64,000 bases of DNA from Sipunculus nudus (taxonomy: Eukaryota; Annelida; Sipuncula; Golfingiida; Sipunculidae), in NCBI GenBank assembly GCA_026874595.1, contig CM049315.1, forward strand, positions 6,258,664 through 6,322,663, written 5' to 3'. The stretch's first letter is position 1; each line of letters opens with the position of its first letter. The notes under the pieces were generated by a model, which saw only the letters and a program-made list of their open reading frames with translations, did not search any database and was not told the origin of the DNA. Position numbers and translations under genes: made by a program. Positions 47,542-60,599 of the stretch are shown one piece after another.

Positions 47542-47641
47542 ATGTCATACTACTGTCTGCCAGATCTAGTTTGGTTAGCTCTATTCTAACTTTATCATCC
47601 CGGACCCCCCTGATGAATTGTTCTTTTAAGTCCTCATCTCC

Positions 47642-48100
47642 CTACTCTTTTACACGATCCCGTTCCTTCCCCTCCTTAGCTATCCTAAGCCTTCGCATAT
47701 GAATAGTGTGCAACGCTCGGGAGTAATCAAGAATCGACTCCCCTTCTAACTGAACTCTCGAGTGTAATAAGGATCCTAAGCTCCGAACTGTTTCGGGCGG
47801 GGCGAACCGTTTTTGGAGAGTTTTGATAACTTTGTCAGGGTCCTTACGATCAGCATCCTGCAAACAAAAAAATTCCTCTCTAGCCTTACCTGTCAGATGG
47901 TCAATAATTATATCTGCCTTTTCCTCCCCAGATACTTTCAATTTATCACAATACAGATCCAGTTCAACAGACCACTCTGGCACCGAAGGCTTACCCTCCC
48001 CTGAAAATTTTCCCAACTTACTTGTAGCGCTAGTCTGCAACTTCAGCTTTTTGAATGCATCTGTAAGCGATGCAGCTATTGCCTGTGCAGGGTCTGACAT
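47642..48100 (-). pseudogene. gag, N-terminal part, closed by an in-frame TAG
   Basis: The 152-residue frame starts at the ATG at 48100 (MSDPAQAIAASL). It has a capsid-like middle (GKFSGEGKPSVPEW, then a KADIIIDHLTGKAREEFF helix) typical of Ty3/gypsy gag. The frame meets TAG at 47642-47644, yet continues open and gag-like for another 110-120 bp before shifting to the frame that carries the zinc knuckle near 47525. The TAG and the shift look like decay, since neither sits at the usual gag-pol boundary. Confidence 0.8.
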
Positions 48101-48692
48101 GATCCACCAGGTTTATGAATAAAAGTATTAGACACAATAAATGAATAAGAAAAAAAAAAAGTTGTGCCCCCGTAACGGACAGCTGGACGGACGGATGGAG
48201 GGTAATACCAATAACTCAGATGACCCAAAGTCAGCTGAGCTATCTATCTTAGACTTACCATGTGGTTTCCCATTTCTCCACAGCAACCCAAATCTTTATG
48301 TTGTATCCGACAGTGGAATTTAGGATAAACAAATTAATAGGAATATTGATAATACGAAAATGTCAGTGAAAGTCACTTCTGCTTACACCTGTTATCTTCA
48401 GTGTTCCATCATTGTCCCCAGGTCTGTGTCGCCAGCAACACTCACTGGTTGTTCTATTGTTCCCCTCATATTGTGAGCATGGTCATGGTATCTCCCGAAA
48501 AGGGCCCTTCTTCCAAAGACACCACATCCACCCACTGCACAGTCTTTCTTCTCCTCAACACAATGTCAGCACTGCGAAATCACAAATCTTTCTTTTCTGT
48601 CACTCATTTTTCTTCTGCCATTTAAGTATTGCCAATATTGTCAGTATTTTTCCGTCATCTGAGCATCCTGCTGGCTGCGCCAATTTTTGTCA

Positions 48693-48988
48693 TATCACGA
48701 AGGACACAGGTTTGTATGTGATTACATGTTTATTCAGTCTGGTTTGATGGGCTGCTGTGGAGTTCCCCCAGTGTTAAGATAAATACATATCCAGAACAGG
48801 CCTGCTGGCCGTTGTTAAATTGTTTAACTCTCCATCTCTGTATTTTCTTTCACAGCGTTCCCTTTTCTGATGAAATTGTTTTGAAACTGGGCGATAATTA
48901 GTGAAAATACTAAAATTCAGAGGACCCAACGGAATTCCCGGAATAAACTAAAAGATAAAGAACTTATAAAATTATGCGGGGCCCGACA
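48693..48988 (-). repeat. 5' LTR of the gypsy-type element
   Basis: It starts TGTCGGGCCCC on the minus strand and matches the other LTR along its whole length, with a few substitutions and one indel. A candidate tRNA primer-binding site containing TTGGCGCAGCCAGCAGGAT follows inside (about 48664-48682 on the plus strand), separated from the LTR end by about 10 nt. Confidence 0.9.
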
Positions 48989-51900
48989 CTAACTTGGCAC
49001 AATAAATATAAATCATGTTCCTGCTGGCTGAAACACCAGGTGTTACCCCTCTTAACAGGACCTCCAGTCACGCAACCTTGTTATGATAAACAGACTGTGT
49101 TTACCAAAAGCAGGACTATAACAAAATGTTATACAGTCGTATGGGAAGAAATGAGACTGTATACTGGAATGGTTTTGCTGGGAAACTTTTGTATAAAGTA
49201 AAAATGAACTGATAGTGTGAAAGAATAAGCATAATATTGCTCCTGGTTATGTCCCTTTAAAGACACCCGGGTTCTTAATGCACAGAAAGGTTTGCAGGTG
49301 GTGCCACCTCTCTTTGTACCATACAACCACATAGGTGAGGAACAACTATGCTGGGTTTTGAGAAAATTGGTCCAATTCGAAAAATACAGGTGGCGCCACC
49401 ATGCAGTCAGCAGGAACTGAGGAAACACTTCATGATCAATACGCATGCAAAGAATCATGGCAAAAAATGCATAATTTATTCACATACTGGAGCTTTCGTA
49501 TCAAATTTTTAATGAAAAACTCACAGGATATTTTTAACAGAGACCTAATTTCATGTTTCACTTTTCGTGGACCTTCCTTGATGTCAAGCTAGAACATTCC
49601 CTGTGGAGCAATTATGATTTGTACCCTATTAACAGATGACAGCTTCTTTAAAGGTATTAAAAATAGAGAAAAAATCGTAAAAATTAGAACAAGGCCCACA
49701 GTCCTAATGCAAACCTGTGCATTGGGAAATACATCAGGCATAATGCTTCAATGCTGGACCATTACTTCTCATGTATATGAACAATGCAAGTACTAAACAT
49801 TTTGATAAAGAAACAATTACACAAACTGCTGAAATTCTGGCATGGGTGCACACAACACAAAAATGATTGTAGCTGGCACCACCAGTCTTGTATTCAACTA
49901 AGCTATCAGAGATATATACATATGCCCAATAACAGACTGATATATCAAACCCCTCCTGAGAACTAGAATACGGGTAGTCGACAAGCCACTACGTGTATCT
50001 GCCAAAATCAGAGTGGAACAGGTGAAGTGAGGCATGGATTGAGTGGCAAGGGAAAATAGAGTGAGGTGTGTTGCATATTAGCATGGATGTCTGCAGCCGA
50101 AATGTGTATGTTTTTTGCGCCACCTACCACAAAATCCAGAAAGCTGTCCAAGTGGTATACATATGCAAAATTTTAGGCAGATAAATCAAACCACTACATG
50201 TATATGAGTGATTTTATCCCACAGCAGACAAACAGAAGGACTTGTGCAAAAATGGTGTCAGGTGGCGCAACCAATTTTTTGTATGATTAAGAGCTATGTA
50301 AAATCTATACACATGCAAAATTTCACGGGGATATGTCCAACCAGTCCTGAGATATAAGCCTGAATGTGTGCAGCGTTAACATAAATGTAGGTGGCGCCAC
50401 CTGCCAAAAAAATCGAGAAAGCTATCAAAGATGTATGAACATGCACAATTTTAGGCAGATTAGTCAAACCACTACTGAGATAGTAATTTTAGCGCAGACA
50501 GATATTGGACAATTGGCTGGACAGTTTCAGAGAAGATTTTTAAAACTTTTTTAGCTTTTTCCCTTTAAAATCTAAGAAAATGCATTTAGAAAAAAAAATA
50601 AACAAAATCTGATACAGTTTTTTGGATGACTGATTTTTTGCAAAAAAATTTGGTGATGCTAGCTCCTGCCGTTTTTGAGATAGCTATGGTCAACGTACAG
50701 ACGACGCACGACGCACGACAAACGAAGGACGACGCCGCACCATCGCATAAGCTCACAGGTTCGCTAAAAAACATTCTTGTCAATATTAACCATAGATAAC
50801 CTGAAATCTAAATGTCTAGAGGCATGATGTAACAGATGCTGATAACTGGTGCCAGGCTAGATGTAACTGCTTCACACAGCTAACATATATGGTAACATAT
50901 GGTAAAATGACTCAATTCAATCTTTATAATTCAGCCTATATTCATTGTTTAGAACCATAAAAGACAATTATTATAAGAATTATTCAGGGGATTATTCTTG
51001 TAAAATATTAAACAAATTGGCCTCAGTGACCTTAATCAAAAAACGTTTTGCAGGTTTATAACTCATATGGGAAAATACAGCAAAATGGCTAAGTTGAGCT
51101 TCCCATAACTCAGCCAAAAATCACTGAACCAAAACCATTTGAACAAACTTGAATTATCAACATCTAAGGATAATTAATGTGTGAGATTTAAGAATTTGGC
51201 CCAGTGGTTTTGGAGAAAACCCTTTTAGCCACTGAGCTAAAATGGGCTGTTATGGCATATGACTAAATTCAGCTTCCCATAACTCAGCCAAAAGTCACTG
51301 AACTGAGACCATTTGAACAAACTTCAGAAAGCACTACCCTAAGATCATTTCTGTGTGATATTAAAAAATTTAGCCATATGGTTTCAGAGAAGAAGTTTTT
51401 TGTAGCCGTCAGTATGATACGGGCACTGATGACCCCCGTACAAAAACGGCTGATGCAGGTGGCACCACCAATACCTCAGTTTCAGATATGACTCATGTGA
51501 CCAACATTGGCATAAAATTTGGTGATGATAGCTCCAGCCGTTTCTGAGACTGTAATTTTAGTATGCTTTTTGGACAGATGACTAAGTTAAACTTCCTGTA
51601 ACTCGGCCAAATATCACCGAACTTAAACCATTTGAACAAACTTGAGAAAGAGATTGTTCCAGGAATTATTTTTGTGAAATATTGGATAATTTTATATCAA
51701 ATGTTTTTAAAACTTAACATCTGCAATATTACACACTTAAATATATCAGTTGCTTTCTAATTTCAGACTTTAATAGCTTAAATTCATAAACATACAGCAT
51801 ATGAAAGTTATTTCAACAGTGCTAATAGGAAAAATTTCATAAGTAATATATATTTAATGATAACGGAGAGATGATGGATAGAAAGAGCTATCACTAAACA

Positions 51901-52170
51901 TGTTCCATTCTCCTGAGGCAAGAATATGTTTCAATCAGATTTAAATATTTTCTAATCCAATTTTTTTTTAGATTCAATATATTTTACACATTTGCAATAA
52001 AAACTAATGTCACAGTGAAAAGGAATCAATGGCAGCGGGGGGGGGGGGGGGGGTCTAACGGTTTCAAAACATTGCCAGTCTAATGGATTATGGACCACGA
52101 CTATAGTTCAGCCAAGCTAAAAAAATTTTATATCACAGCTATGGCTATGAAATACTTTGTAGTTCAGTAG
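48989..52170. repeat. mixed dispersed repeats with GGTGGCGCCACC motifs
   Basis: The stretch includes a copy of the repeat family seen at 2215-3375 (opening GGGTAGTCGACAAGCCACTA near 49977), and GGTGGYRCCACC sites near 49296, 49390 and 50391 with a GGTGGCACCACC near 51469. A GACGACGC-rich tail ends CATCGCATAAGCTCACAGGT near 50758, matching 4310. A poly-G run is at about 52037-52052. No gene is seen. Confidence 0.6.
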
Positions 52171-52178
52171 AGTATTGG

Positions 52179-52184
52179 TTTATT
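52179..52184 (-). terminator. RNF180: candidate polyadenylation signal of RNF180
   Basis: TTTATT on the plus strand is AATAAA on the minus strand, about 1 kb after the RNF180 stop codon. The sequence between has no repeats of the surrounding kinds, except a CA microsatellite at 52979-52992 and a T run, and looks like an ordinary 3' UTR. Confidence 0.5.
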
Positions 52185-53188
52185 CATAATATTGCACACA
52201 AAATGACATCAGATGCCAGTAGAAACAGGATAAAAAAAGAGGGGTAACCAGCTGCAAAACATCAGTTATGTACAAGGTGTATGTAACATGTAAATCATGC
52301 CAGAGTGAAAAACACAAGGAAAGACCTGAAAAATCATATTCATTAACATGCAGCTGGGTGCTTGTGAACCTGCCCAAAATATAATTCTCTTACAGTGGAA
52401 GGCAAAAGTTGGTTTGTATTCTGCAAGTTATCACATGTGAAAGCAAAACTGTCCCTGTGTCATCATCAGTTCCTGCTGGTTTGAAGGTGCAACAAATACA
52501 CCAAAATGGACAGTTTTAATAGTATACAGATGATAGATAGATTTAATTACTAAAATAAATAATTGTATACAACGTATCATAGCTTTTGTTCATATATTTA
52601 AAAAGAGATGGTTAAAAGGCCAGTTGCATTCCAAACCTGGTTCTGATCAATGATCAGTGTGAGTTATAAATCACTTTCTACTCAGGCTGCATGACTGTGC
52701 CATACAGGTACATGAAGCCAGAACTCGCACCAGCTGGAAACTCAGCGACTCTTAAACATATGCATAGAATTTAGTCCAAACCAAACAAATTAATTGTTCT
52801 ACACACTCCTGAAACCAAAATATAGGATTTATGAAGTGAGACTGATTTGATTTTCTTTCTTGTAAAATAAACAGGCCAATTTTTGCCAACTTGCATTAAG
52901 GAACCAAAAATGTGCTGCAATCCATGAAGCAGTGATTTTTTTTTTTTTTTATAAATTTACATTTAAAATGAACTTGCACACACACACACACAATGGTATC
53001 TTTAAAATCAAAGAGGCAAAAATCAGGAAACACAGAGAACTTTGCCCTCTCCATAAAGAAATCCACAAAAGTAACACAAAGGTCTTGACACACATTTAGA
53101 CATCTTATTTGGGCAGCAATTCGGTAGAACAATTTTTTTTGGTACGGCCTAATTAGGTATATAAAACTGCAGGATTTTGCATCACATC

Positions 53189-56100
53189 CTACACCTCATG
53201 TTGACCAGGCGTATACCGTCTCACCAGTCTGAACAACGCATACGACAACAAGGCCAAGATGAGAAAATAGTTGCCATAGCTACCTGGGAAACTGACAACA
53301 TTCTGGTAGCGTAATGTTTCAGAGGCTGCCCTGCGTAAACGCTGCAGAGCGTGAGTCATCAGTCCGAAGGATTCAGATGCTGTGACATTCATAACGGATG
53401 TTGCTTCTTTCAGATCTGCTCCCAGCAACAGCAGCAGGAATCCAGCCCAGATTCCATCAACACAGGTCTCCATAGCAAACACTACATCCATGACAGACTC
53501 GAACATGGACAGTAGCACCATGGATGCTGCCACGCACATGAAACTCAGTAAAGTTATCAGTAACAGGACTACAAACACAACAGCAGCATACTGAGAAAGG
53601 TATTCTGAAGCTGGCGATGACTTGCGGCCAAGTTGCTTACGGCTTCCTGGAAGCTTTCCGCGCAAGTTTTTCTTTTCTAGGTACAGCCTGCGGAACTCTT
53701 CTGGGTACTTCTCTTGAATTGTGTCCCCAAGATCTGAAAGTTATTTGAAATTTTTGTTTGCTATATTGGTATTTAATTGGAATTCACCACTTAGGATGTA
53801 AGATATGAACATATTCAACAGAAATTTCAGCTGCACTGATATTCATGGTGGATACCAAGATGAGTTAACAAGAATTTTTTACCAAACCCTTTTATATGAA
53901 ACAATCTAAGAGTAACAACACTGAATTTCATGGATTTTTAGTTCAGCTGACTATAAGTCATCTGAGCTAAAGTTATGGTCCATTGTCCATTGTCTATCTA
54001 GCTGACCAGCTGGCTATCCGTTGAACTGGCACATTTTGAAACTATTAGACCTACAAATCCAAATTCTGGCATACTGTTAGTTTTCTCCATTATCTTCTGA
54101 CAAACTGAAAACTGGGTCACTGCGACTTTGTTCCTTTGAGAAATCAAGGAAAAACTTCAATTTTCCATTAAAAACCTAAATCACACTTCAGGACTGCCAA
54201 ATATCAAAACCACCTGTCTGTTTTTTTCATATTTACCTTAAATATTCCCTTATATTTCGTTCCTATGCACATGCTAGAAATTAAGTCAGTATTATGTAAT
54301 TTTAAAAAGTAATGGGCTCAAACATAATGCACTTTGTAAAAAATTAGGAAAGATATTTACTCAATTAACATGATAACTGTTGAAGCTACAACCACAGGTC
54401 TTTTTTTTTTTTATCACCCATATGGTCGGCCAGTCTATTAAACTCTCTCCTAGCGTCATTTCGGCCCTCTGACATTTTAAAATCTATAACTGGCGTAAAA
54501 GTGCTTTTACACCCTTCAATATGGATTGCACTGTAAGGCACTATGAGGATGCAAATATTTTTATTACTTTTTATGACTTCCATGGACTACATGTATGCTG
54601 TCACTTGACATAAACCAAACTACTCATTAGCTTTTACAGTATACTTTCTAATAAACCTACCATGTGCCAGGAAACTTCCGTTTTAACTCAGCATATTATT
54701 GATAAATCCCTCTGCATGTTTGTTGAATTTCTGACTGTGTGATACAGGAAATGCCTCGTTACGACAGAGAAAGATTTTTCGATTTGGTTTGTGAGTTCAC
54801 ATGTATTCTTTTATATTAATTCATCATGTGTAGCCTGATGTTAAGATTATCAGCTGTTTACCACGATATCTATGAAACAGGATACACAATCGTTGCAGTA
54901 CATTCCTGCAGTACAACTTTTGGGTTAATTCATCATGTGTAGCCTGATATTAAAATTATCGGCTGTTTACCACAGTATCTATGCAACAGGTTTGTTGCAG
55001 TACATTCCTGCAGTATAACTGCAATGTAACCAGCCCAATATAAATCCCTACTAAGCTGCGTATTTACGGCTACCTGTCCCCCAAATTATTCTGTCACTGC
55101 TTTTCTGGGAAAAAAAATGAATTGATATGAACATGTGACATTGTATTTGACATGAACTTACCATGGTCAGGTTTACAGCGCTTTATGACAGTTCGACACA
55201 GTGGACATCGAGTGTTCTGAGGCTGGTTGCGCTGCAGGTGCCACAGACATGGAGCACAGAAATGATGTGTACATGGATGACAGATGTGGGGATTGTAGAA
55301 AATATCCAGACAAACTGGACAAGTCAAACCCTCCTGGTCAGCCAGCTGCATCATCGACCAGTCCACCTTCATTACCTGCAAGACAAGTTCATCAGTGTCA
55401 TCATTGTCTTCATCACAATATCAGTCTTTTGGGAAAAAAGTTTAACATAATGATTACAATATGAAATAACACTGAAAAGAATAGTTAAGGCTCAAAGCAG
55501 TTCCCATCATGACTTGTATTCATAAAGGAGGCAGCTAGGTTAGTTGCTGGTAATTAATTGTACTGGTAATCTAAACAGGTGATTATAAATGATAGTCCTA
55601 GGGTGCTCTACACAGTTCCAGGCAATGCCCAGCAGGCTGAGTGAAGGCAGAATGTGGATTTCAATGGCTTAAACTGCAATACTTTAGCACTGACATGTAA
55701 AGTTCTACAAAAGAACTGCATGTTTTAAATAAAAAGAAGTAAAAATAACATAAGTATTTAGTAATAACAATTACACTGGAAACACAATTGTGAAGTGAAC
55801 AGATTTATAACAGCTTGCATTTACAAGAAATCATTCAATTTTGTGCATATGTAGTTACCTGAACATCAGGACAGGACTCAACCTTCAGTGCATCATATCT
55901 ATTGCTTCTCTGTAGAGTGCCTCCATCAGAGGTGCTGCCTTTGCTGTGAGTACTTGTGCAAGAACATACTTCATTGGAATCCAGGTATGTTGCAACATCA
56001 TTACACTGTCTCATTAATGTCTCCTGATGACACATGCACACCTGAGATCCCACATCAAGTGATGGGACATTTTCTTGGTTTTGATCATCGTTCATCACTG

Positions 56101-59100
56101 TAGCAGGACTCTTGTGTCTTCTGGTATTTCTTTGAATGTTCTGAACACTTCGTGGATCTATATTTAACATAGGTTGATCAATCTGCATATAACGATTTAA
56201 ATTAGATACATGTGAGTCTGGTAATGTTATTGACGTATTTGAGTTGCTATGATTACAAGAATCAGTAGAAGACCCACTTGTTTTATTATCTGTGGCTCTC
56301 TCTGATGGTATTTCTGTGCACTCACCAATGTCGTGGACAGAGTTACAAGTACTGAGGTACTCACGGCTACTCATTCCACATCCACCTTGATCAATGTGAG
56401 CAGCTGCTCTCCCTGACTCAATCAGGTCATGTGACTCACATGATTCAGTCTGGTCATGTGACCTGGTTTCTGCAGAGCATGGTTGTACAAGATCGTACTG
56501 CGCAGAATCAGAGTGTGGACCAATGGCCTCAAGCTGATGAGGAGTAAACTGTCGGATGCCAGGTGTCATCTCAGTCTGACCAGGAGACAGGTCAACCTTG
56601 GACATCACCATTCTAATGTGTGGGAGACTGTGAAGCTGACAGTGACAATATATGTCTAAAGTGAAGTCATATGAACCTACACGAGCCTGGCATGATGGAC
56701 AGTTCAGTTTGCCTTTAGTCCACCTACCCTGGAAATAATAAGATATATCAATTGATTCCAACTATGATCCCAGGTCTCAGGAATAACTTTCTGGATCTTT
56801 AGCCTGGAACACTTATTTTACTTAACCTTCTTACATAAGTCAATAATTCTTGTGTATAAAGACAGGTTTTTTTTTTCATATAAACTGATATCAAAATTTT
56901 GAATGAGAAGTTTGTGAAAATGGTCACAAGTTACATCCAGCAACTTAATTTACATCCACAATGACTCATTTGACAACATATTTAAACCTCTTTTATTAAA
57001 ACATGTTTTTAATCTTGTTGTTCTCAGTTTCATGTAAAATAGCGAGTCTTACATACTGTGGTTGCCTTTTTGTTTGCGAGGGTTTTAATTTCCCCATATT
57101 CGCGAATGGGAAATAATCACGAAAATGCAACCCTCGGGAATAATCGGCCAATTGAGAATGTCCTTCTTATTTAGTGTAATCAATACTTGTATGGTAATAG
57201 TTTAGAACAGAGAGAATTTTTTTAATAAATTACATCCTTTCAGGTATAGGGAAATGTAAGCCTTAAATTTGAACTAAACCACCTATGCTGTGTGTGCAGG
57301 CCCATCATTATATAAGAAAATGTCACAAACTCATGACTTATTCTCATTTTATAATACACACAGGTATATGGCTTTGCCACAGATTTGATATAGGTTCTTG
57401 TGAGATCGCGAAAATGAAACCCTCGCAAAACATTAAAAATGGAAAAATCGCAAAATTTCAGCCTCGCGAATATGAAGCCAACCACAGTATATATTTTATC
57501 CTTCATTAACTATACTATGTGACAGTGCTATGTGCTCAGGTAGACATCCAATGTCCAGGAATCATTGTGTGCTGTCAAATTACCTGTGTAACAGTGCTCT
57601 GTGCCCATTCAGGTAGACATCCAGTGTCCAGGAATCATTGTGTGCTGTCAAATCACCTGTGTAACAGTGCTCTGTGCCCATTCAGGTAGACATCCAGTGT
57701 CCATGAATCATTGTGTGCTGTCAACTTACCTGTGTCAGAGTACTCTGTACCCATTCAGGTAGACATCCATTGTCCAAATCATTGTGTGCTGTCAAATTAC
57801 CTATGTAACAGTGCTCTGTGCCCATTCAGGTAGACATCCATTGTACAGAAACCACTATGTACTGTCAACTTGACTGTGTGACAGTGCTCTGTGCCCACTC
57901 AGGTAGACATCCAGTGTCCAAATCATTGTGTGCTGTCAAATTACCTATGTAACAGTGCTCCGTGCCCATTCAGGTAGACATCCATTGTACAGAAACCACT
58001 ATGTACTGTCAACTTACCTGTGTCAGAGTGCTCTGTACCCACTCGGGTAGCATCCAATGTCCAGGAATCATTGTGTGCTGTCAAAATACCTTTGAGGCAG
58101 TGCTCTGTACCCACTCAGGTAGACATCCAGTGTCCAGGAACTACTGTGCACTGTCAACTAACCTGTGAGACAGTGCCCTGTACCCACTCAGGTAGACATC
58201 CAGTGTCCAGGAATCATTGTGTGCTGTCAAATTACCTGTGAGACAGTGCTCTGTACCCATTCAGGTAGACATCCAGTGTCCAGGAACTACTGTGCACTGT
58301 CAAATTACCTGTGAGACGGTGCTCTGTACCCACTCAGGTAGACATCCAATGTCCAGGAACTACTGTGCACTGTCAACTTACCTGTGAGACAGTGCTCTGT
58401 ACCCACTCAGGTAGACATCCAGTGTCCAGGGACCACTGTGCCTGATCATCTTACCTGTGAGACAGAGCTCTGTAACCACTCAGGTACACATCCAGTGTCA
58501 TGGGACCACTGTGCATGATCATCTTACCTGTGAGACAGAGCTCTGTAACCACTCAGGTAGACATCCAGTGTACAGGAACCACTATGTACTGTCAACTTAC
58601 CTGTGTCACAGTGCTCTGTACCCACTCGGGTAGCATCCAATGTCCAGGAATCATTGTGTGCTGTCAAATTACCTATGTAACAGTGCTCTGTGCCCATTCA
58701 GGTAGACATCCAGTGTACAGGAACCACTGTGCATGATCATCTTACCTGTGAGAAAGAGCTCTGTAACCACTCAGGTAGACATCCAGTGTCCAGGGACCAC
58801 TGTGCATGATCATCTTACCTGTGAGACAGTGCTTTGTACCCACTCAGGTAGACATCCAGTGTCCAGGAACCACTGTGCATGATCATCTTACCTGTGAGAC
58901 AGAGCTCTGTAACCACTCAGGTAGACATCCAGTGTACAGGAACCACTGTGCATGATCATCTTACCTGTGTGACAGTGCTTTGTAACCACTCAGATAGACA
59001 TCTAGTGTCAAGAAACAATTGTATGCTGTCAACTTACCTGATAGACAGTGCTCTGTACCCACTCAGGTACACATCCAGTGTCCAAGGACCACTGTCCACT

Positions 59101-60120
59101 GTCAACTTATTTGTGTGACAGTGTTTTGTAACCACTCTGATAGACATCTAGTGTCAAGAAACCATTGTATGCGGTCAACTGACCTGAGAGACAGTGCTCT
59201 GTACCCACTCAGGTAGACATTCAGTGTCCAGGAACCACTGTGTATTGCTGCAGTCTCCAGTTATCCCTGCAATAAATAAATCATAGTTTACATATACATC
59301 CATAATACAGTTATATAATCAAACAGTTTAGAAAGGAATGGGACATTAAAGGTAGTGCCCACTACCTGCCCCCTCACACAGGATACAATCTGAACTTTAC
59401 TTTTCACCTCCACCTTAATGCACCTCTAGACAAGTGTTGCCACATCAGTGCCAGACTGCTTGTGACATGGTTATTTAATATTCATGAGCATGAACTGTTT
59501 ACAAACAGCTTGTACTTTGTAGATAAAATGCTCATAAATCCGTTTCGGAGGCGTTATACCTATAAGAACTTTTTTAACATGTATTACCTTAAGTTCATTA
59601 ATATATGTAATAAATTCATTTAGTAACATAAATTCTATAGAAAATGTAGGTGAATAGCTGACTTAAACCATAAAAATATCTAATCAAAATACAATAATAT
59701 ACACAATATTACTGATATTACAGAATTCTTGTCTCATCCAAAGACGCTTCATTCCAATTCGCTTTGCTGCTCTATAGTTTGGATTCCACAACAAACAGAA
59801 TAAATGCCACCATTTTTATGATGCTTAAATTTATTCGATCTACCATTATCATTACACCTGGATCATACTGACTTGTAATATTAAGCATATTTATAAATGA
59901 TTTAATTATTAATGTACCGTACGGTATTTACATAACATACTATATAGTGTAAATATATTACAGGGTATATACAACCGATGTACTGGCTACTGCCAATATA
60001 CTTGCCATCGTGGTTTATTGACTTTGGAGGAATTTCTGTTGACCTGGCAGTGGTCAAATGTTGATATGTAAATAGTTCACGTCGACATTTTCTGCATTTA
60101 AAGCATGCAGTGGAGTGCAT
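53189..60120 (-). CDS. RNF180: RNF180-like membrane RING E3 ubiquitin ligase, 5 coding exons
   Basis: Vertebrate RNF180 (Rines) is a membrane-anchored ubiquitin ligase. Minus-strand exons are 60006-60120, 59184-59266, 55859-56728, 55162-55375 and 53189-53733, giving 608 aa (human about 592). Phases fit throughout. The first intron uses a GC-AG donor (GATG|GCAAGT). The N-terminus has CFKCRKC (C6, C9, C12), then LPEWVQ and RWTKGKLNCPSC, both landmarks of RNF180. The middle exon is long, polar and low in conservation. The C3HC4 RING is C375, C378, C391, H393, C396, C399, C413, C416. After KYPEEFRRLYLEK come hydrophobic segments at about 476-502 and 579-598, consistent with a tail anchor. Intron 2 contains a 73-bp array derived from exon 2. 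The start ATG at 60120 is chosen because the frame upstream has no better ATG. Confidence 0.92.
54480..54900. repeat. second copy of the dispersed repeat at 7870-8360
   Basis: It shares ordered blocks such as TTGACATAAACCA and TTTTAACTCAGCATA with the copy in the PDZD11 intron. A short tandem doubling (ATTCATCATGTGTAGCCTGAT) follows at about 54817 and 54930. Confidence 0.65.
57535..59183 (-). repeat. 73-bp minisatellite derived from RNF180 exon 2 and its splice donor
   Basis: About 22 units of 73 bp fill the intron directly downstream of exon 2 (59184-59266). Each unit repeats the last 54 bases or so of the exon (on the minus strand containing CTGGACACTGRATGTCTACC) and ends in a donor-like CAG|GTAA, then a spacer of about 19 bp ending in AG. 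In many units a TGG codon is now TGA. The array is thus a serial copy of an exon end, not a foreign satellite. Confidence 0.9.
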
Positions 60121-60520
60121 GATATCTCTCTGACTCGGGCCAGTCGGGGGTACCAGGAACCGCAAACAACTGAAGATCAGTCACATCGCTAGGGTCATCA
60201 GTTTATAACATGGTCTAAGTTCATGTTCCAGCAAAAAGAATCACGTGTGAGTGGGAAACCAGACAGTCAACTCCTGGACAAGCTAAGTGCCTGTGTTTAC
60301 CTCTGGTTTCACTGGACGAGTTCACGACCTTTGCTTACAACGGCCTCACCAGTGTCACTCTCCTGGACGTCTCCGGTCGTATTTTTGACGGATGACAACT
60401 GACATGACAAACTGGGTTAGCTTTAGCAAGGTATTCCGTGAGCGAATGTAAACACATACGGGAAGCCTGTATGAATATTCATAGTTCTGTGCGCCTGCGC
60501 AATTCAACTGGTTAGGCGAT

Positions 60521-60550
<30 letters not shown>
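60521..60550. repeat. poly-G tract of about 30 bp
   Basis: This is an uninterrupted G run about 400 bp upstream of the RNF180 start codon. Shorter G or C runs occur at 20235-20247, 29460-29476, 40981-40993, 41092-41109 and 52037-52052. Confidence 0.9.
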
Positions 60551-60551
<1 letters not shown>

Positions 60552-60599
60552 CTATGTTAAAATCTTTCCTAGTCTAATATGAACAATTAATTATGAATT

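Larger units (their letters stand above)
41636..48988 (-). mobile_element. Ty3/gypsy-type LTR retrotransposon, degenerate
   Basis: This is an element of about 7.35 kb with two LTRs of about 297 bp (41636-41932 and 48693-48988) that are nearly identical, differing at only a few positions, which implies fairly recent insertion. On the minus strand the order is 5' LTR, leader of about 590 nt, gag, zinc knuckle, RT, RNase H, integrase, an SGNH-like ORF, polypurine stretch and 3' LTR. ACTA flanks both sides (41634-41637 and 48988-48991) and could be the target duplication. RT-RNase H-integrase order puts it in Ty3/gypsy. At least four lesions (described in the entries below) make it non-autonomous in its present state. 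Confidence 0.93.

Noticed and set aside
57962-59216. Plus-strand ORFs rich in C, T and H across the RNF180 intron
   Set aside because: They are antisense shadows of the exon-derived 73-bp array; the biological reading is on the minus strand.
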